A stretch of DNA of 38,633 nt. Origin: Candidatus Methylomirabilis sp. (GTDB lineage Bacteria > Muiribacteriota > Ozemobacteria > Ozemobacterales > Ozemobacteraceae). Of the stretch, positions 1 to 7,893 are shown in pieces. Below the pieces are notes generated by a model that saw only the letters and a list, made by a program, of their open reading frames with translations, did no database searches and was not told the DNA's origin. Within the stretch, counting starts at the first letter, position 1. The number at the start of each line of letters is the position of its first letter. The DNA is taken from contig DYKG01000003.1 in assembly GCA_020722725.1 (NCBI GenBank), positions 127,354-165,986 of the forward strand, written 5' to 3'. The position numbers were made by a program, and so were the translations under genes.

Positions 1-92
1 TCAACACCGTCATTCACTGGAATCTGCCCCGAAAGGCTGCCTGCACAAACGAATAGCAACAGGCCAAGCAGAATTTTACCGTAACTTTTCAT
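1..92 (-). CDS. Secreted protein, N-terminal fragment cut by window edge
   Basis: Only the first 30 codons are present; the reading frame runs off the left edge. The visible part starts MKSYGKILLGLLLFVCAGSL and looks like a Sec signal peptide: a short basic N-region, a leucine-rich core and small residues before a likely cleavage site near SLSGQ. An AGGGTG-like ribosome-binding site lies about 6 bases upstream of the ATG. The mature protein is outside the window, so no function can be given. It lies downstream of yraN on the same strand, separated by about 117 bases with no other gene. Confidence 0.6.
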   Translation of the reverse strand, partial: MKSYGKILLGLLLFVCAGSLSGQIPVNDGV

Positions 93-209
93 TGTTTCAC
101 CCTGACGTTTTATTTTAATATTACCAATGCGATAATCATAACCAGCAAAGCATTTTGCAGCAACTAATCATAGTACAGTCGCCCGTTTCAGTCAACCAAA
201 TCTGTGAAA

Positions 210-584
210 TTAATCACCCACAAAAAAGGCATTTTCAATGTAATCGATCTCCGGGTTCCGGCCATGTTTAATAACAATACCAACCATGTCGAAGCGGCAG
301 CGAGTTTCTTCTGAAATTTTTCTGGAATGAAGAAAATGCCTGGCAACCCCGACAATTTTTCGCTGTTTGGGCCGACGAACCGTTTCTGCCGGCTGCCCAA
401 AAAAGCTGTTTGAACGGGTACGAACCTCGACAAAAACCAGCACATCGCCATCCCACATCACCAGATCGATTTCACCAGTACGAACCCGGTAATTTTTCTG
501 CTCAAGGCGCAGACCGCGGCCAAGAAGAAACTGAAGAGCCAATTCTTCACCGCTGATTCCAAGATCCTGCCTTTCCCTCGTCAT
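210..584 (-). CDS. yraN: YraN/UPF0102 family putative endonuclease
   Basis: This 124-residue protein has the usual length and motifs of the UPF0102/YraN family, which adopts a Holliday-junction-resolvase-like restriction endonuclease fold. Visible landmarks are GEELALQFLL near the N-terminus, the acidic GEIDLV motif (about residues 37-42) and VFVEVRTR (about 50-57), which together correspond to the family's E...D...ExK-type acidic cluster; the usual lysine is arginine here. The start ATG overlaps the stop of the upstream FlhB-like gene in an ATGA arrangement, so translation is probably coupled. It is the last gene of the rnhB operon. Its biochemical role is not established in the family; a DNA repair or recombination role is inferred from the fold. 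Confidence 0.9.
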   Translation of the reverse strand: MTRERQDLGISGEELALQFLLGRGLRLEQKNYRVRTGEIDLVMWDGDVLVFVEVRTRSNSFFGQPAETVRRPKQRKIVGVARHFLHSRKISEETRCRFDMVGIVIKHGRNPEIDYIENAFFVGD

Positions 585-868
585 TTACGGCTCTTCTCCT
601 GGTCTAGCAGATAAAGCTGTACAAGAATTTCGGCCATTGCACCCCAGAGTTCGCCGGGGATTTCAACACCAACCGGAATTTTCGCCAGCGATTCAGCCAG
701 CGACCGATCTTCTTTCAGGGGAATTTCATTTTCCCTGGCCAGCTCGATGATCTGCCTGGCCATAAAGCCTCGCCCCGAAGCAACAACTTTCGGCACTTCA
801 CCTTCCTGACCAAACAAATATTTGATTGCAACTGCCACATCGTCGTATTTGACAATTTTTTCTTTCAT
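581..868 (-). CDS. FlhB C-terminal-domain-like protein (YlqH/FlhX type)
   Basis: A 95-residue protein matching only the cytoplasmic C-terminal domain of the flagellar/type III export switch protein FlhB. The segments PKVVASGRGFMARQIIELA, then a stretch with ENEIPLKEDRSLAESL and VEIPGELWGAMAEIL, align with the FlhB-C pattern (P.V.AKG....A..I...A.E..VP....P.LA..L.....G..IP..L..AVAE.L). The autocleavage motif NPTH is absent; KYDD sits in its place, as in stand-alone YlqH-type proteins. There are no membrane segments. It overlaps both neighbours by ATGA. It sits next to a FliK-like gene, the natural partner of FlhB in export substrate switching, yet no other flagellar gene is in the window. Function unknown. 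Confidence 0.85.
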   Translation of the reverse strand: MKEKIVKYDDVAVAIKYLFGQEGEVPKVVASGRGFMARQIIELARENEIPLKEDRSLAESLAKIPVGVEIPGELWGAMAEILVQLYLLDQEKSRK

Positions 869-1911
869 ATTTTCAAATCCACCCTGGAAACTGGCGGAGA
901 TTTATCTTCAGTAGAAGCTTCCAGCAGAAATGATTCGATTTCACGAATTCTGCCGGCCGTAAGCCTGACCCTGGTGAAGCCTTCTCTCGCCAGTCCTTCC
1001 TGCAATGCGGGAAAAACCGCCGGAATGCTTTCAGCAATTTCAGGTTGAACCCCGAAATGAACCCAGAGCGATTCTTCGAGCTGATTCATCGCCACTTCGA
1101 TCTGCCCGAGAGAAGGGGGACAAACCAGAAGTCGCAGGCAGAAGCCCTGCTCTTTGCCGTTCATGAAAAAGGCTTCACCTTCAAGGGTGTCAGGCAATTC
1201 AGAGCCGTGCCAGAAAAACGGCCATTGAAAATAAACGCGGTTTTCATGATTCTGGTTTGCCGGCTCGCTCATCAACTCCTGGAACCTCAGATTTTTTGCC
1301 AGACCTTCGAATTTTTTCGCCAAATCTTTAAGATTTAGACCGGATTCGCGACCACGGGTCTGCAACATCTGCTGCAGCCGCTTTAAGATCTCAGCAATTC
1401 CGGATCTTTCACGAAAAATCTCAATTAACTCAGGGTTACCGGAAAATATAACCGAAAATTTCAGCTTTCCCTGAAAATAGCTTTCAAGCAGCGCAGCCTT
1501 ATCAGGATTAAGTCGGCGCAGCAAAGTAAGAGCCATGGCCTGCCGGGCTGCAATTGAATGAGAAAAAGCCGGCAAATCTATGGCTACAGTGGCTGCTTTG
1601 GCAAGATTCTCGGCGATAAGCGCAATTCCGTACTGACGCAGGGTTTCAATCAGTTGTAAATTGGTCTGATTTCTTTCAAGTCCCGCCGATGCGAGAAGTT
1701 TTTCTGGTGTTACTGTTGGCCCTGCCGCCGACCCGAAGGGCTGTGAATCCAATGATTTGGAAGCTTTGCCGCCCGCAGCATCGCCTTCTATCTGCATCGG
1801 ACGACCATTGATTATTGCCAGCGAACGTTCACCTGACCGGGCAACGATTTCTGTTTTGACCGGTTGCCCCGGCAAAAGATTATTTATCGCAGAAATCGAA
1901 AGGAGTTTCAT
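865..1911 (-). CDS. FliK-like (flagellar hook-length control C-terminal domain) protein, YlqG type
   Basis: A 348-residue protein with a variable, alanine/leucine-rich first two thirds and a C-terminal part (about residues 235-345) resembling the FliK C-terminal domain: CLRLLVCPPSLGQIEVAMNQ followed by a WVHFGVQPEIAESIPAVFPA stretch and LQEGLAREGFTRVRL. In FliK this domain contacts FlhB-C to switch export specificity. Here it is directly followed by, and translationally coupled to, a stand-alone FlhB-C-like gene. Its start overlaps the end of rnhB by about 32 bases. The order rnhB - this gene - FlhB-like recalls rnhB-ylqG-ylqH in Bacillus subtilis. No signal peptide is seen. The family call is by pattern, and the role is unknown. 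Confidence 0.7.
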   Translation of the reverse strand: MKLLSISAINNLLPGQPVKTEIVARSGERSLAIINGRPMQIEGDAAGGKASKSLDSQPFGSAAGPTVTPEKLLASAGLERNQTNLQLIETLRQYGIALIAENLAKAATVAIDLPAFSHSIAARQAMALTLLRRLNPDKAALLESYFQGKLKFSVIFSGNPELIEIFRERSGIAEILKRLQQMLQTRGRESGLNLKDLAKKFEGLAKNLRFQELMSEPANQNHENRVYFQWPFFWHGSELPDTLEGEAFFMNGKEQGFCLRLLVCPPSLGQIEVAMNQLEESLWVHFGVQPEIAESIPAVFPALQEGLAREGFTRVRLTAGRIREIESFLLEASTEDKSPPVSRVDLKI

Positions 1912-2536
1912 GCTTTGGTTCGCTTTTTACCAGCTTCTGAATTGGCTTGAAAGTCAAGCGGTGCAATCGGCAGGGGCCATGCTGTTCGAGAGCCTGCTGA
2001 TGCAATGCGGTTCCATAACCCATGTGCTTTTCAAAGCCATAAACGGGAAACTCGACCGCCATTTTCTCCATATACCGATCGCGGGCTTCTTTGGCCAGAA
2101 TCGAAGCGGCGGCCACCGAAGCGCTGATCGATTCGCCTTTGGCAAAAGCCTGATGCGGCAGCTTCAGCCAGGGCAGCCTGATAAAATCAAGAAGAACATA
2201 GTCTGGTGCAGGATTAAGCTGTTCAAACGCTCGTTTGAATGCCAGTCTGGTGGCTTCGAGGATGTTTATCTGATCAATCTCTACCGGTTCGGCGGTACCG
2301 ATACCGTAAGTCAGTGCCCGGGTTCTGATCTCTTCATAAAGAATACGGCGCTTGTTACGGCTGAGCTTCTTCGAGTCATCGAGACCGGGTATTACAAGCC
2401 CTTCAGGCAGAATGACAAAAGCGGCGAAAACCGGACCGGCCCAGGGTCCGCGCCCGGCTTCGTCGCCGCCGGCAACGAAGCGGCAACCGCTGGTGAAGGC
2501 TTCCTTTTCGTAATGGTAATGGTCGAAATTTTCCAT
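1880..2536 (-). CDS. rnhB: Ribonuclease HII
   Basis: RNase HII cleaves the RNA strand of RNA-DNA hybrids and removes single ribonucleotides from DNA. The 218-residue protein has the family hallmarks: GGDEAGRGPWAGPV with the catalytic Asp-Glu pair (about residues 25-26), DDSKKLS (about 53-59), YVLLDF carrying a third acidic residue, the ASILAKEARDRYM helix with the fourth, and HMGYGT...H.....HGPCRLHR near the C-terminus. The usual HKGYGT reads HMGYGT here. The N-terminus is about 20 residues long before the catalytic motif, which is normal. It is the first gene of the operon with the FliK-like, FlhB-like and yraN genes. Confidence 0.95.
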   Translation of the reverse strand: MENFDHYHYEKEAFTSGCRFVAGGDEAGRGPWAGPVFAAFVILPEGLVIPGLDDSKKLSRNKRRILYEEIRTRALTYGIGTAEPVEIDQINILEATRLAFKRAFEQLNPAPDYVLLDFIRLPWLKLPHQAFAKGESISASVAAASILAKEARDRYMEKMAVEFPVYGFEKHMGYGTALHQQALEQHGPCRLHRLTFKPIQKLVKSEPKHETPFDFCDK

Positions 2537-2610
2537 ATCAGAGAATTCTAGACTTTTACTGATTCAGTTACAACCATGTTTTGTTAAAATATTTCATTTG
2601 CTTTATTTCG

Positions 2611-2644
2611 GGTCATTTCGACCCATTACATGGGCTCAATGACC
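2611..2644. repeat. Palindromic intergenic repeat, family B (GGTCATT type)
   Basis: This stretch folds into a hairpin: GGTCATT pairs with AATGACC at the ends and CCCA with TGGG inside, around a TTACA loop. Related elements occur at 27016-27049, 35969-36014 and 38487-38518, with different but still complementary inner stems. A partial copy (GGGTCATTTCGCCATGC) follows at about 2662-2678. It lies in the 269-base gap between rnhB and the radical SAM gene, which holds no gene. Confidence 0.7.
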
Positions 2645-2741
2645 GTATTGTTTTTTGCCTCGGGTCATTTCGCCATGCTTCGCCAAGGCTACGAAGGGCC
2701 CTTATATAGGGGTTACCACCTGTTACAGCCATCTAAAGCGG

Positions 2742-2765
2742 GCCGGCGCAGTGGCCGGCCCCTAC
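2742..2765. repeat. Dispersed GC-rich palindromic repeat, family A
   Basis: The 24-base string beginning GCCGGCGCAGTGGCCGGC and ending CCCTAC recurs exactly at 22546-22569; a partial copy is at 17973-17986 and a diverged, inverted relative is at 36046-36077. The inner part can pair (GCCGGC with GCCGGC). It sits downstream of the radical SAM gene, where it could act as a terminator or mRNA-stabilising hairpin. Confidence 0.75.
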
Positions 2766-2805
2766 GAATATTTCAGTCAGCCCATAATTTCCGGGGGCTT
2801 TTTGG

Positions 2806-5310
2806 TCAGGCAGGTGTCAGCTTTGAAATCAACGGTGAATTGCCGGTGAGCTGGCGCAGCAGATGAAGCTCAGGCTGCCCGACAAGCTGCAGTCTGACCA
2901 GGCCGTCGGCTTCACGCAGAGCGATGGAACCAATTCCGGATTTTTTCGCCTGACCTCGATTTATTTCCCAGTTCAAAAAGTCTCCCGAGCGCTTTTTTAA
3001 ATGCTTCAAACGGTATTTTGTCAGCATCTGATCAACCATCCGGGCAAATTCAGCAGGGCTTGAAGGTGCCGCAAATTCAACGGGCAGCGGCCAGAAATCA
3101 TCAGGCAAACGCTTTTGCCTCAAGGCAAAACCTGTAATTTTTATATCAACTTCAGCGGCAGTCGCCGTTTCTTCGATAGCGGCAGGGGCATTTCTGAATT
3201 CAATTTCCCCCACATACGAGCCTGCGGCAAAAAACTCCGGAAAAATCCGGCTTACTCTGACAAAATCACGAATCAGCCCGTGGTTATCGAGCATAAGTCG
3301 CCGCCCAACCGCAGCTTTGATAAAATTGGGGCCACACCATGCCCAGAGCTCCGGAACTCTGAAATAGACCTGCCTGACCACCGGGCGCACCGCAGGCACA
3401 AGGCTTATTCCAGGCTTTTCCAGGGGTCCCGAGTGAGTTACCCGGCTTATTTCACCTGCATCAGAACAGGCACCACAGCCATTACAGCTGCCACTGCCCC
3501 ATGGAGGCCTTATACATGCAGTGAATTCACTGCCATCAAGCAGGCGCTGATAATTCTGCCAGAGAAAACTGCGATTAACCCCGGTATCGATGTCATCCCA
3601 GGGAAAAACAGTTTTCTCATCCCGCGTTTGCTCAGCCAGAATCGGAAGTTTCAGCTGGTCAGCCCGGTCGCGGAAAAACCGATAAAGGGCATTGGACACT
3701 TCACCCCGGTAGCGAAAACCTTTATCGATTGAAGCTTCTACCAGAATTTTGCTGAAACGCCGGTCGGCATAGGCTACCAGCTCTGAGAAAAAAGCATCGG
3801 CAGGGCCTGAACTGATTCTTGCTTCGAATCCGCCTGCAACTACCAGGCTTTCCAGCTCTCGCAGAAGATTCTCCATTTCGCTGAATCCGGCACGGTGACT
3901 GGCAAACTGCAAAGGAGTATGGGGCGGGCGAAAAAGACAGGCGAACGAAAATGTAACTGAAGCTCTGGCACTTCGGTCGGCAAATAGTTTTTTGATTTTT
4001 TCAAGCATCGATTTGAATTCATTCATATCTTCTGCGGTTTCGTAACCGCTGACAATCATGAAAACCTTCAATTGCCGCAGATTTAATCTGATCAGCTGCT
4101 GTAAACCCGCGAGGATACATTCTTCGGTCAGGTTTTTCTGCAAAAGAGTTCTGATACGGGCGCTGATCCCCTCCATCGCACAGGTATAACTGCGTTTGCC
4201 AGACTCAAACTGCATCTCAAGAAGTTCAGGCGCATTGGCCACCGTGTCAAAACGCTGGCTCTTGATCGAAACCCTGGCAAAAACCTGATTCAGTTCGCGA
4301 ATCAGTTCGGCGATGCCGCTGCAGGTTGTGGCATTGAAACTCATCAGCGCAATTTCTGAAAGGCCCATATTGGCTTTAAGCTGCATGGCGCAGTTGGTCA
4401 ACTCCTGCGCGCTGCGTTCCCGATAAGGCTTTTGTTCCCAGGATTCTTTGCAGAACGAGCAGAACGAGGGGCAACCGGCGCTCATCAGCAAATGTGAAGC
4501 CCCGGCGGCATCTTCATCATATAAAACCGGGCCGCCAACGAAATTAGCCGACGATGCGACAGCCGAATCTTTTCTGGCTTTTACCGGCATTGGGCACCCC
4601 TCAAGCGCTTCAATCAAAGTCAAACTGCGATCGGCCGCAAAAATCTGACGATATCCGGCGGGGTCGTAAAACCCGGGCACCTCATCGCGCAATCTGGCCA
4701 GCACTTCAGCTCTTGCCAGATTTTTCGACTGCTTAACAATCTCGATTATCTGACCAAAAGCAAGTTCTCCATCGCCGATCAACACCCCATCGACCAGACC
4801 GGCACCTTCAGAATCATGAAGAATCGAATGATTGTATGAATTTGCCCCGCCAACAATCACCAGTGGTGATCTCTTGGCCTCCCGCCCGGTTAGAGTCAAA
4901 GGAATGCCTGAAAATTCAAGAGCAACCGGCAGATTTACGATTTCCTGCAGCACTGAATTGCTAACCGCAATCAGGTCAAACTCAGAAGCGGGAATTTTGC
5001 TGGTGGTGCCGAGCCAAAGCGGAATTTTCTGCTGCTGAAAAATTTTTTCATCATTTTCATTGGGAAAAAACGCCATATCGACATAGCAATCAGGCACTGC
5101 GACAGCCAGCTGATAAAGAAAAGCCTGAGTAATTCCCCGTGCGACTTCTGAATAGGCAGACAGTCTGGCAATTAGCACTTTAACTCGGGCAATATCAACC
5201 TTTTCGGGGGGCATTGCCCCAGGTTCATGGCCCTGCAGCCAGTTTCCGTTGCCGGTCAGTCGATGGCGAAACCGGGCAAACCAGTCAACCAGCCTTGCCC
5301 TGTCACTCAT
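2806..5310 (-). CDS. B12-binding-like/radical SAM protein, TIGR03960 type
   Basis: An 834-residue protein. The N-terminal part (about 40-210) resembles the degenerate B12-binding domain of the TIGR03960 family, with SPLVIVGGANSYN and LIGDGE motifs. The radical SAM cluster motif CPSFCSFC (C-x3-C-x2-C) is at about residues 280-287. The family-specific segment FPWDDIDTGVNRSFLW is followed by a CNGCGAC cysteine cluster near residue 608. The last 200 residues were not recognised. The enzyme should use a 4Fe-4S cluster and S-adenosylmethionine, but its substrate is unknown in the family. Its ATG overlaps the stop of the FUN14 gene by one base, so translation is probably coupled. It is the last gene of a four-gene operon. 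Confidence 0.85.
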   Translation of the reverse strand: MSDRARLVDWFARFRHRLTGNGNWLQGHEPGAMPPEKVDIARVKVLIARLSAYSEVARGITQAFLYQLAVAVPDCYVDMAFFPNENDEKIFQQQKIPLWLGTTSKIPASEFDLIAVSNSVLQEIVNLPVALEFSGIPLTLTGREAKRSPLVIVGGANSYNHSILHDSEGAGLVDGVLIGDGELAFGQIIEIVKQSKNLARAEVLARLRDEVPGFYDPAGYRQIFAADRSLTLIEALEGCPMPVKARKDSAVASSANFVGGPVLYDEDAAGASHLLMSAGCPSFCSFCKESWEQKPYRERSAQELTNCAMQLKANMGLSEIALMSFNATTCSGIAELIRELNQVFARVSIKSQRFDTVANAPELLEMQFESGKRSYTCAMEGISARIRTLLQKNLTEECILAGLQQLIRLNLRQLKVFMIVSGYETAEDMNEFKSMLEKIKKLFADRSARASVTFSFACLFRPPHTPLQFASHRAGFSEMENLLRELESLVVAGGFEARISSGPADAFFSELVAYADRRFSKILVEASIDKGFRYRGEVSNALYRFFRDRADQLKLPILAEQTRDEKTVFPWDDIDTGVNRSFLWQNYQRLLDGSEFTACIRPPWGSGSCNGCGACSDAGEISRVTHSGPLEKPGISLVPAVRPVVRQVYFRVPELWAWCGPNFIKAAVGRRLMLDNHGLIRDFVRVSRIFPEFFAAGSYVGEIEFRNAPAAIEETATAAEVDIKITGFALRQKRLPDDFWPLPVEFAAPSSPAEFARMVDQMLTKYRLKHLKKRSGDFLNWEINRGQAKKSGIGSIALREADGLVRLQLVGQPELHLLRQLTGNSPLISKLTPA

Positions 5311-5765
5311 CAGCCTTTTCGAAACCCCAGCCAGAAACCTACGATGAAAGCCCCGGCAAATGGCAAATTGTAAGTCAGAACTGACATCAGCTCGGTATAT
5401 GATCGTTCGATGCTCTCGTTAGGCACCGATTGCCTTATTTTAGCCCAATCGATCGTAATGTACTGTTTATAGGCCAGATATTGAATGGAAATGAAAGCAA
5501 CCCCGACCACCAGAGCCGCCAGCCTGGCAACTTTTTTGAGGGTAAACCCGACCGCCCAGCCGGCAATGCCGCCAGAACCAAGGGTAACCATCGCGAATTT
5601 CACTTCCGGTGGAATGGCACCGAGAGCCGCCGAACCGCTGGCATTGACAGCTTCTGGGGCAACTTCAACCAGGGTTCCGGCATTCTCCTGTGCCAGCAGA
5701 AGAACTGGCAACGACAGGGCTGCCAGCAGCAACACCGAAGCCTTGAATCGGGGAAATCTTGTCAT
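5310..5765 (-). CDS. FUN14 family membrane protein
   Basis: A 151-residue protein with an N-terminal signal or membrane segment (VLLLAALSLPVLLLA), then a FUN14-type core. GGIAGWAVGFTLKKVARLAA is the diagnostic glycine-rich segment, followed by a hydrophobic helix, a Y-x-x-Y-I-x-I-D-W stretch and a final helix ending FIVGFWLGFRKG. FUN14 proteins are small membrane proteins; the eukaryotic member FUNDC1 is a mitophagy receptor and the bacterial members have no known function. The gene lies 3 bases after the propeller lipoprotein and overlaps the radical SAM gene by one base, so the three are probably co-expressed. Confidence 0.8.
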   Translation of the reverse strand: MTRFPRFKASVLLLAALSLPVLLLAQENAGTLVEVAPEAVNASGSAALGAIPPEVKFAMVTLGSGGIAGWAVGFTLKKVARLAALVVGVAFISIQYLAYKQYITIDWAKIRQSVPNESIERSYTELMSVLTYNLPFAGAFIVGFWLGFRKG

Positions 5766-5768
5766 AAA

Positions 5769-6866
5769 TCAGTTGGCCGGCGCAGGTTCAAAAACCGAGG
5801 CCAGGTCTTTTACCTGGTAGATACCATTTTCGCAGCCAATCCACAGGTCGCGCCCAACATAGGCAAGCCCGGTGATCTGGCTTTTGGGCAACCCCTTGAT
5901 CAGGCTTTCAACTTCAAGCCAGACACCTTCTTTAAGTATGGCAAGGCCTTTATCAGTGCCCACAAAAAGCATTTCGCCGTTCGGGGTCGAAGCCAGTGAA
6001 CAGATGATGTTGCCTGGTAAAGGGCTGTTACCATCAACTCGCTCTTCGACAATCGCTCCGCCACGCTGAAACCAGTCTTTGTGCGCCGAGAAATAATTGG
6101 TGTATGCGCCGTTAAAATCGGAAATTGATAAACCACTCGTGGTTCCAACCGCAATCTGGCCATTGTATTCATGCAATACTTTGATGTTGTTACCGATTAA
6201 CTGACAATTCGAAGGGCTTGGCGGTATCTCTATCAACGAAGAGCCCATAACTGATTTGGCCGGGCCGGTAAAATTCTGAAACATCGCCGAAGCGAGGCGT
6301 GCCATTCCCGCACGGGTGCCAACCCAGAGCTGATTTCTGGTGTCATAAAGAACCTGAGTCACTTCATCGTTGACCAGGCCGGCGCCGTCTTTCGCCATTG
6401 CCTGATAAGACCCGCCTGAGGAAAATTCGACGCCGTGAGCCGTGGCAATCGCGACCCGACTGCCCAAACCGCTGGCTGAGCGGGCCCGCCCACCGGTAAA
6501 CACCGAGCTCCAGTTGCGCCCGTCGAAACGGGCGGCACCGTTGTCGGTGGCGATCCAAAGAGCATTGTCACTTACTTTGAGGTCTTCGATAATGTCTGAG
6601 CCAAGAACATTGGTATTCTTTCGAACATGCAGCTTCCAGTTGACCCCGTCAAAGGTGAACAGGCCTTTTGCAGAACCGGCCCAGACCTGATTAGCAAAAC
6701 CGGCCATGCAGGTAATCGCCTCTTCGGGCAGACCTTTGGCCCGGGTAAAATGTTCGACAACCAGCTCTTTTGCCTTTGGAGCTTCTTTTTTGCCGCCACA
6801 GCCGGTGCAAATTGAAAGCAGAGACAATGTTACCAGCAGAAACAGATATGGGGTTCGGCGGTTCAT
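5769..6866 (-). CDS. Lipoprotein with beta-propeller (two-component-regulator-propeller-like) repeats
   Basis: The chosen start is the ATG of MNRRTPYL, which has GGAG 7 bases upstream; a TTG 18 bases earlier lacks a site. The signal peptide ends in CTGC, a plausible lipobox, followed by GGKKEAPK. The 365-residue protein then shows at least six repeats of the W.G...G...FDG.NW type: VWAGSAKGLFTFDGVNW, LWIATDNGAARFDGRNW, LWVGTRAGMARL, IAVGTTSGLSI, LFVGTDKGLAIL, LWIGCENGIYQV. This is the ligand-sensing propeller repeat seen in hybrid two-component sensors, here without a transmitter domain. It is likely membrane-anchored in the cell envelope. The ligand is unknown. Confidence 0.8.
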   Translation of the reverse strand: MNRRTPYLFLLVTLSLLSICTGCGGKKEAPKAKELVVEHFTRAKGLPEEAITCMAGFANQVWAGSAKGLFTFDGVNWKLHVRKNTNVLGSDIIEDLKVSDNALWIATDNGAARFDGRNWSSVFTGGRARSASGLGSRVAIATAHGVEFSSGGSYQAMAKDGAGLVNDEVTQVLYDTRNQLWVGTRAGMARLASAMFQNFTGPAKSVMGSSLIEIPPSPSNCQLIGNNIKVLHEYNGQIAVGTTSGLSISDFNGAYTNYFSAHKDWFQRGGAIVEERVDGNSPLPGNIICSLASTPNGEMLFVGTDKGLAILKEGVWLEVESLIKGLPKSQITGLAYVGRDLWIGCENGIYQVKDLASVFEPAPAN

Positions 6867-6888
6867 TTTCGGCTCCTTAAACAATCGA

Positions 6889-7659
6889 TTATTTGGGGTA
6901 GACTTTTAGAATGTTGTGAATTTCAACAGTTCCTGAAGAAACGCTGGTTCGATGAGTAACGCCATGAACCACGACCTTTTGCCCGTGCATGGCTTTGAGC
7001 TTTTCATACCAGCGATCATCAATAACGTCAAGCCCTTTGTCTTTTCTGCCCATGCGTTCTTCTTTGATATACAAGCGCTTTTCTTTTTCGCGCAGATTGA
7101 CCGTGCCTCTTATGGTTTCTTCCTGAGTCCATATTTTTACCGGTTCTTCAGGCTTCTTATCTTTTTTGCGATTTTTTTTGCCGCGTTTTCGGCCTTTCTT
7201 TTCCTGTTTTTCCTTTTCACTCAAATAATCATTTGGATTCTTGACTTTGACCACCGACTGGGCAGTCCAGAGTAGAATAGGAGCTTTATCTTCTTTCTGC
7301 TTTTCCCCGGCACTGGTTCCATCTTCCTTAACTTCATACTCGGTGGCAATGCCGCCAATAAGAGCGGCTTCGACGATGTGCCCGTAACCTACGTTGCTGC
7401 GGCGGTTGCGACTCTTGCCAGGCAGAGAAGGCATATCGAAACTAACCCAGCTTCCCGGCCCGACCGGCAGATTCTCCGTGTCTGATCCCACAAGTTGAAT
7501 TATACGCATGGTTATGCGGTCACGATAAATCGATTCGACCCTGCCGATTGCGGTAAGTTCAATAACCGAGGCATGGGCAACTGCCATGCTCAGCAGCACA
7601 AAAAAGACGGCCAGGGCGAAGGCTCTGCAATTTGTCCGCCCGATGTTAACGTTAAGCAT
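6889..7659 (-). CDS. Secreted protein with Lys/Arg/Glu-rich low-complexity segment
   Basis: The start is the ATG of MLNVNIGRTN, preceded by AGGAG at 6-bp spacing; the open frame upstream is not coding-like. The 256-residue protein has a signal peptide ending near AVAHA. An N-terminal domain (about 30-110) follows, including VIELTAIGRVESIYRDRITM. Next comes a highly charged stretch (about 150-180) rich in KEKQEKKGRKRGKKNRKK. The C-terminal segment contains MHGQKVVVHGVTHRTSV. I do not recognise a family; the repeated phrases on regulating a value through R/I/T strands suggest small beta domains but that is weak. It heads the operon with the propeller lipoprotein, 22 bases away. Confidence 0.65.
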   Translation of the reverse strand: MLNVNIGRTNCRAFALAVFFVLLSMAVAHASVIELTAIGRVESIYRDRITMRIIQLVGSDTENLPVGPGSWVSFDMPSLPGKSRNRRSNVGYGHIVEAALIGGIATEYEVKEDGTSAGEKQKEDKAPILLWTAQSVVKVKNPNDYLSEKEKQEKKGRKRGKKNRKKDKKPEEPVKIWTQEETIRGTVNLREKEKRLYIKEERMGRKDKGLDVIDDRWYEKLKAMHGQKVVVHGVTHRTSVSSGTVEIHNILKVYPK

Positions 7660-7778
7660 TGATATCTCCTGCTCGATATTCTTAAGTTCCTGAAATTTAT
7701 AACATAACTTGTCACGCTGCGCAAAAATAATCGAACACCATTGATCCAACCGGACAAGAATTGAAAAACCGGCATTTC

Positions 7779-7808
7779 TTGACGCGGGAAGGGGCAGAGT
7801 GCTAGACT
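7779..7808 (+). promoter_or_regulatory. Probable sigma-70 promoter of the heptose/Kdo operon
   Basis: TTGACG at 7779-7784 and TAGACT at 7803-7808 are separated by 18 bases, upstream of rfaE1. The -10 box matches consensus at only 4 of 6 positions. The surrounding 7660-7893 gap is the divergent control region between two operons. Confidence 0.5.
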
Positions 7809-7893
7809 TCGGCCATAATTTCAAGGGCCGGCACCAAAGATTGCAGCAGGCACTAGCAGGCTTATTGCAACCGGCAAGCAAGGATATTTCAGC

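Noticed and set aside
1757..2551. 264-codon plus-strand open frame opposite rnhB and the FliK-like gene
   Set aside because: The minus-strand frames carry clear RNase HII and FliK-like motifs; this one has no family features and is a codon-bias shadow.
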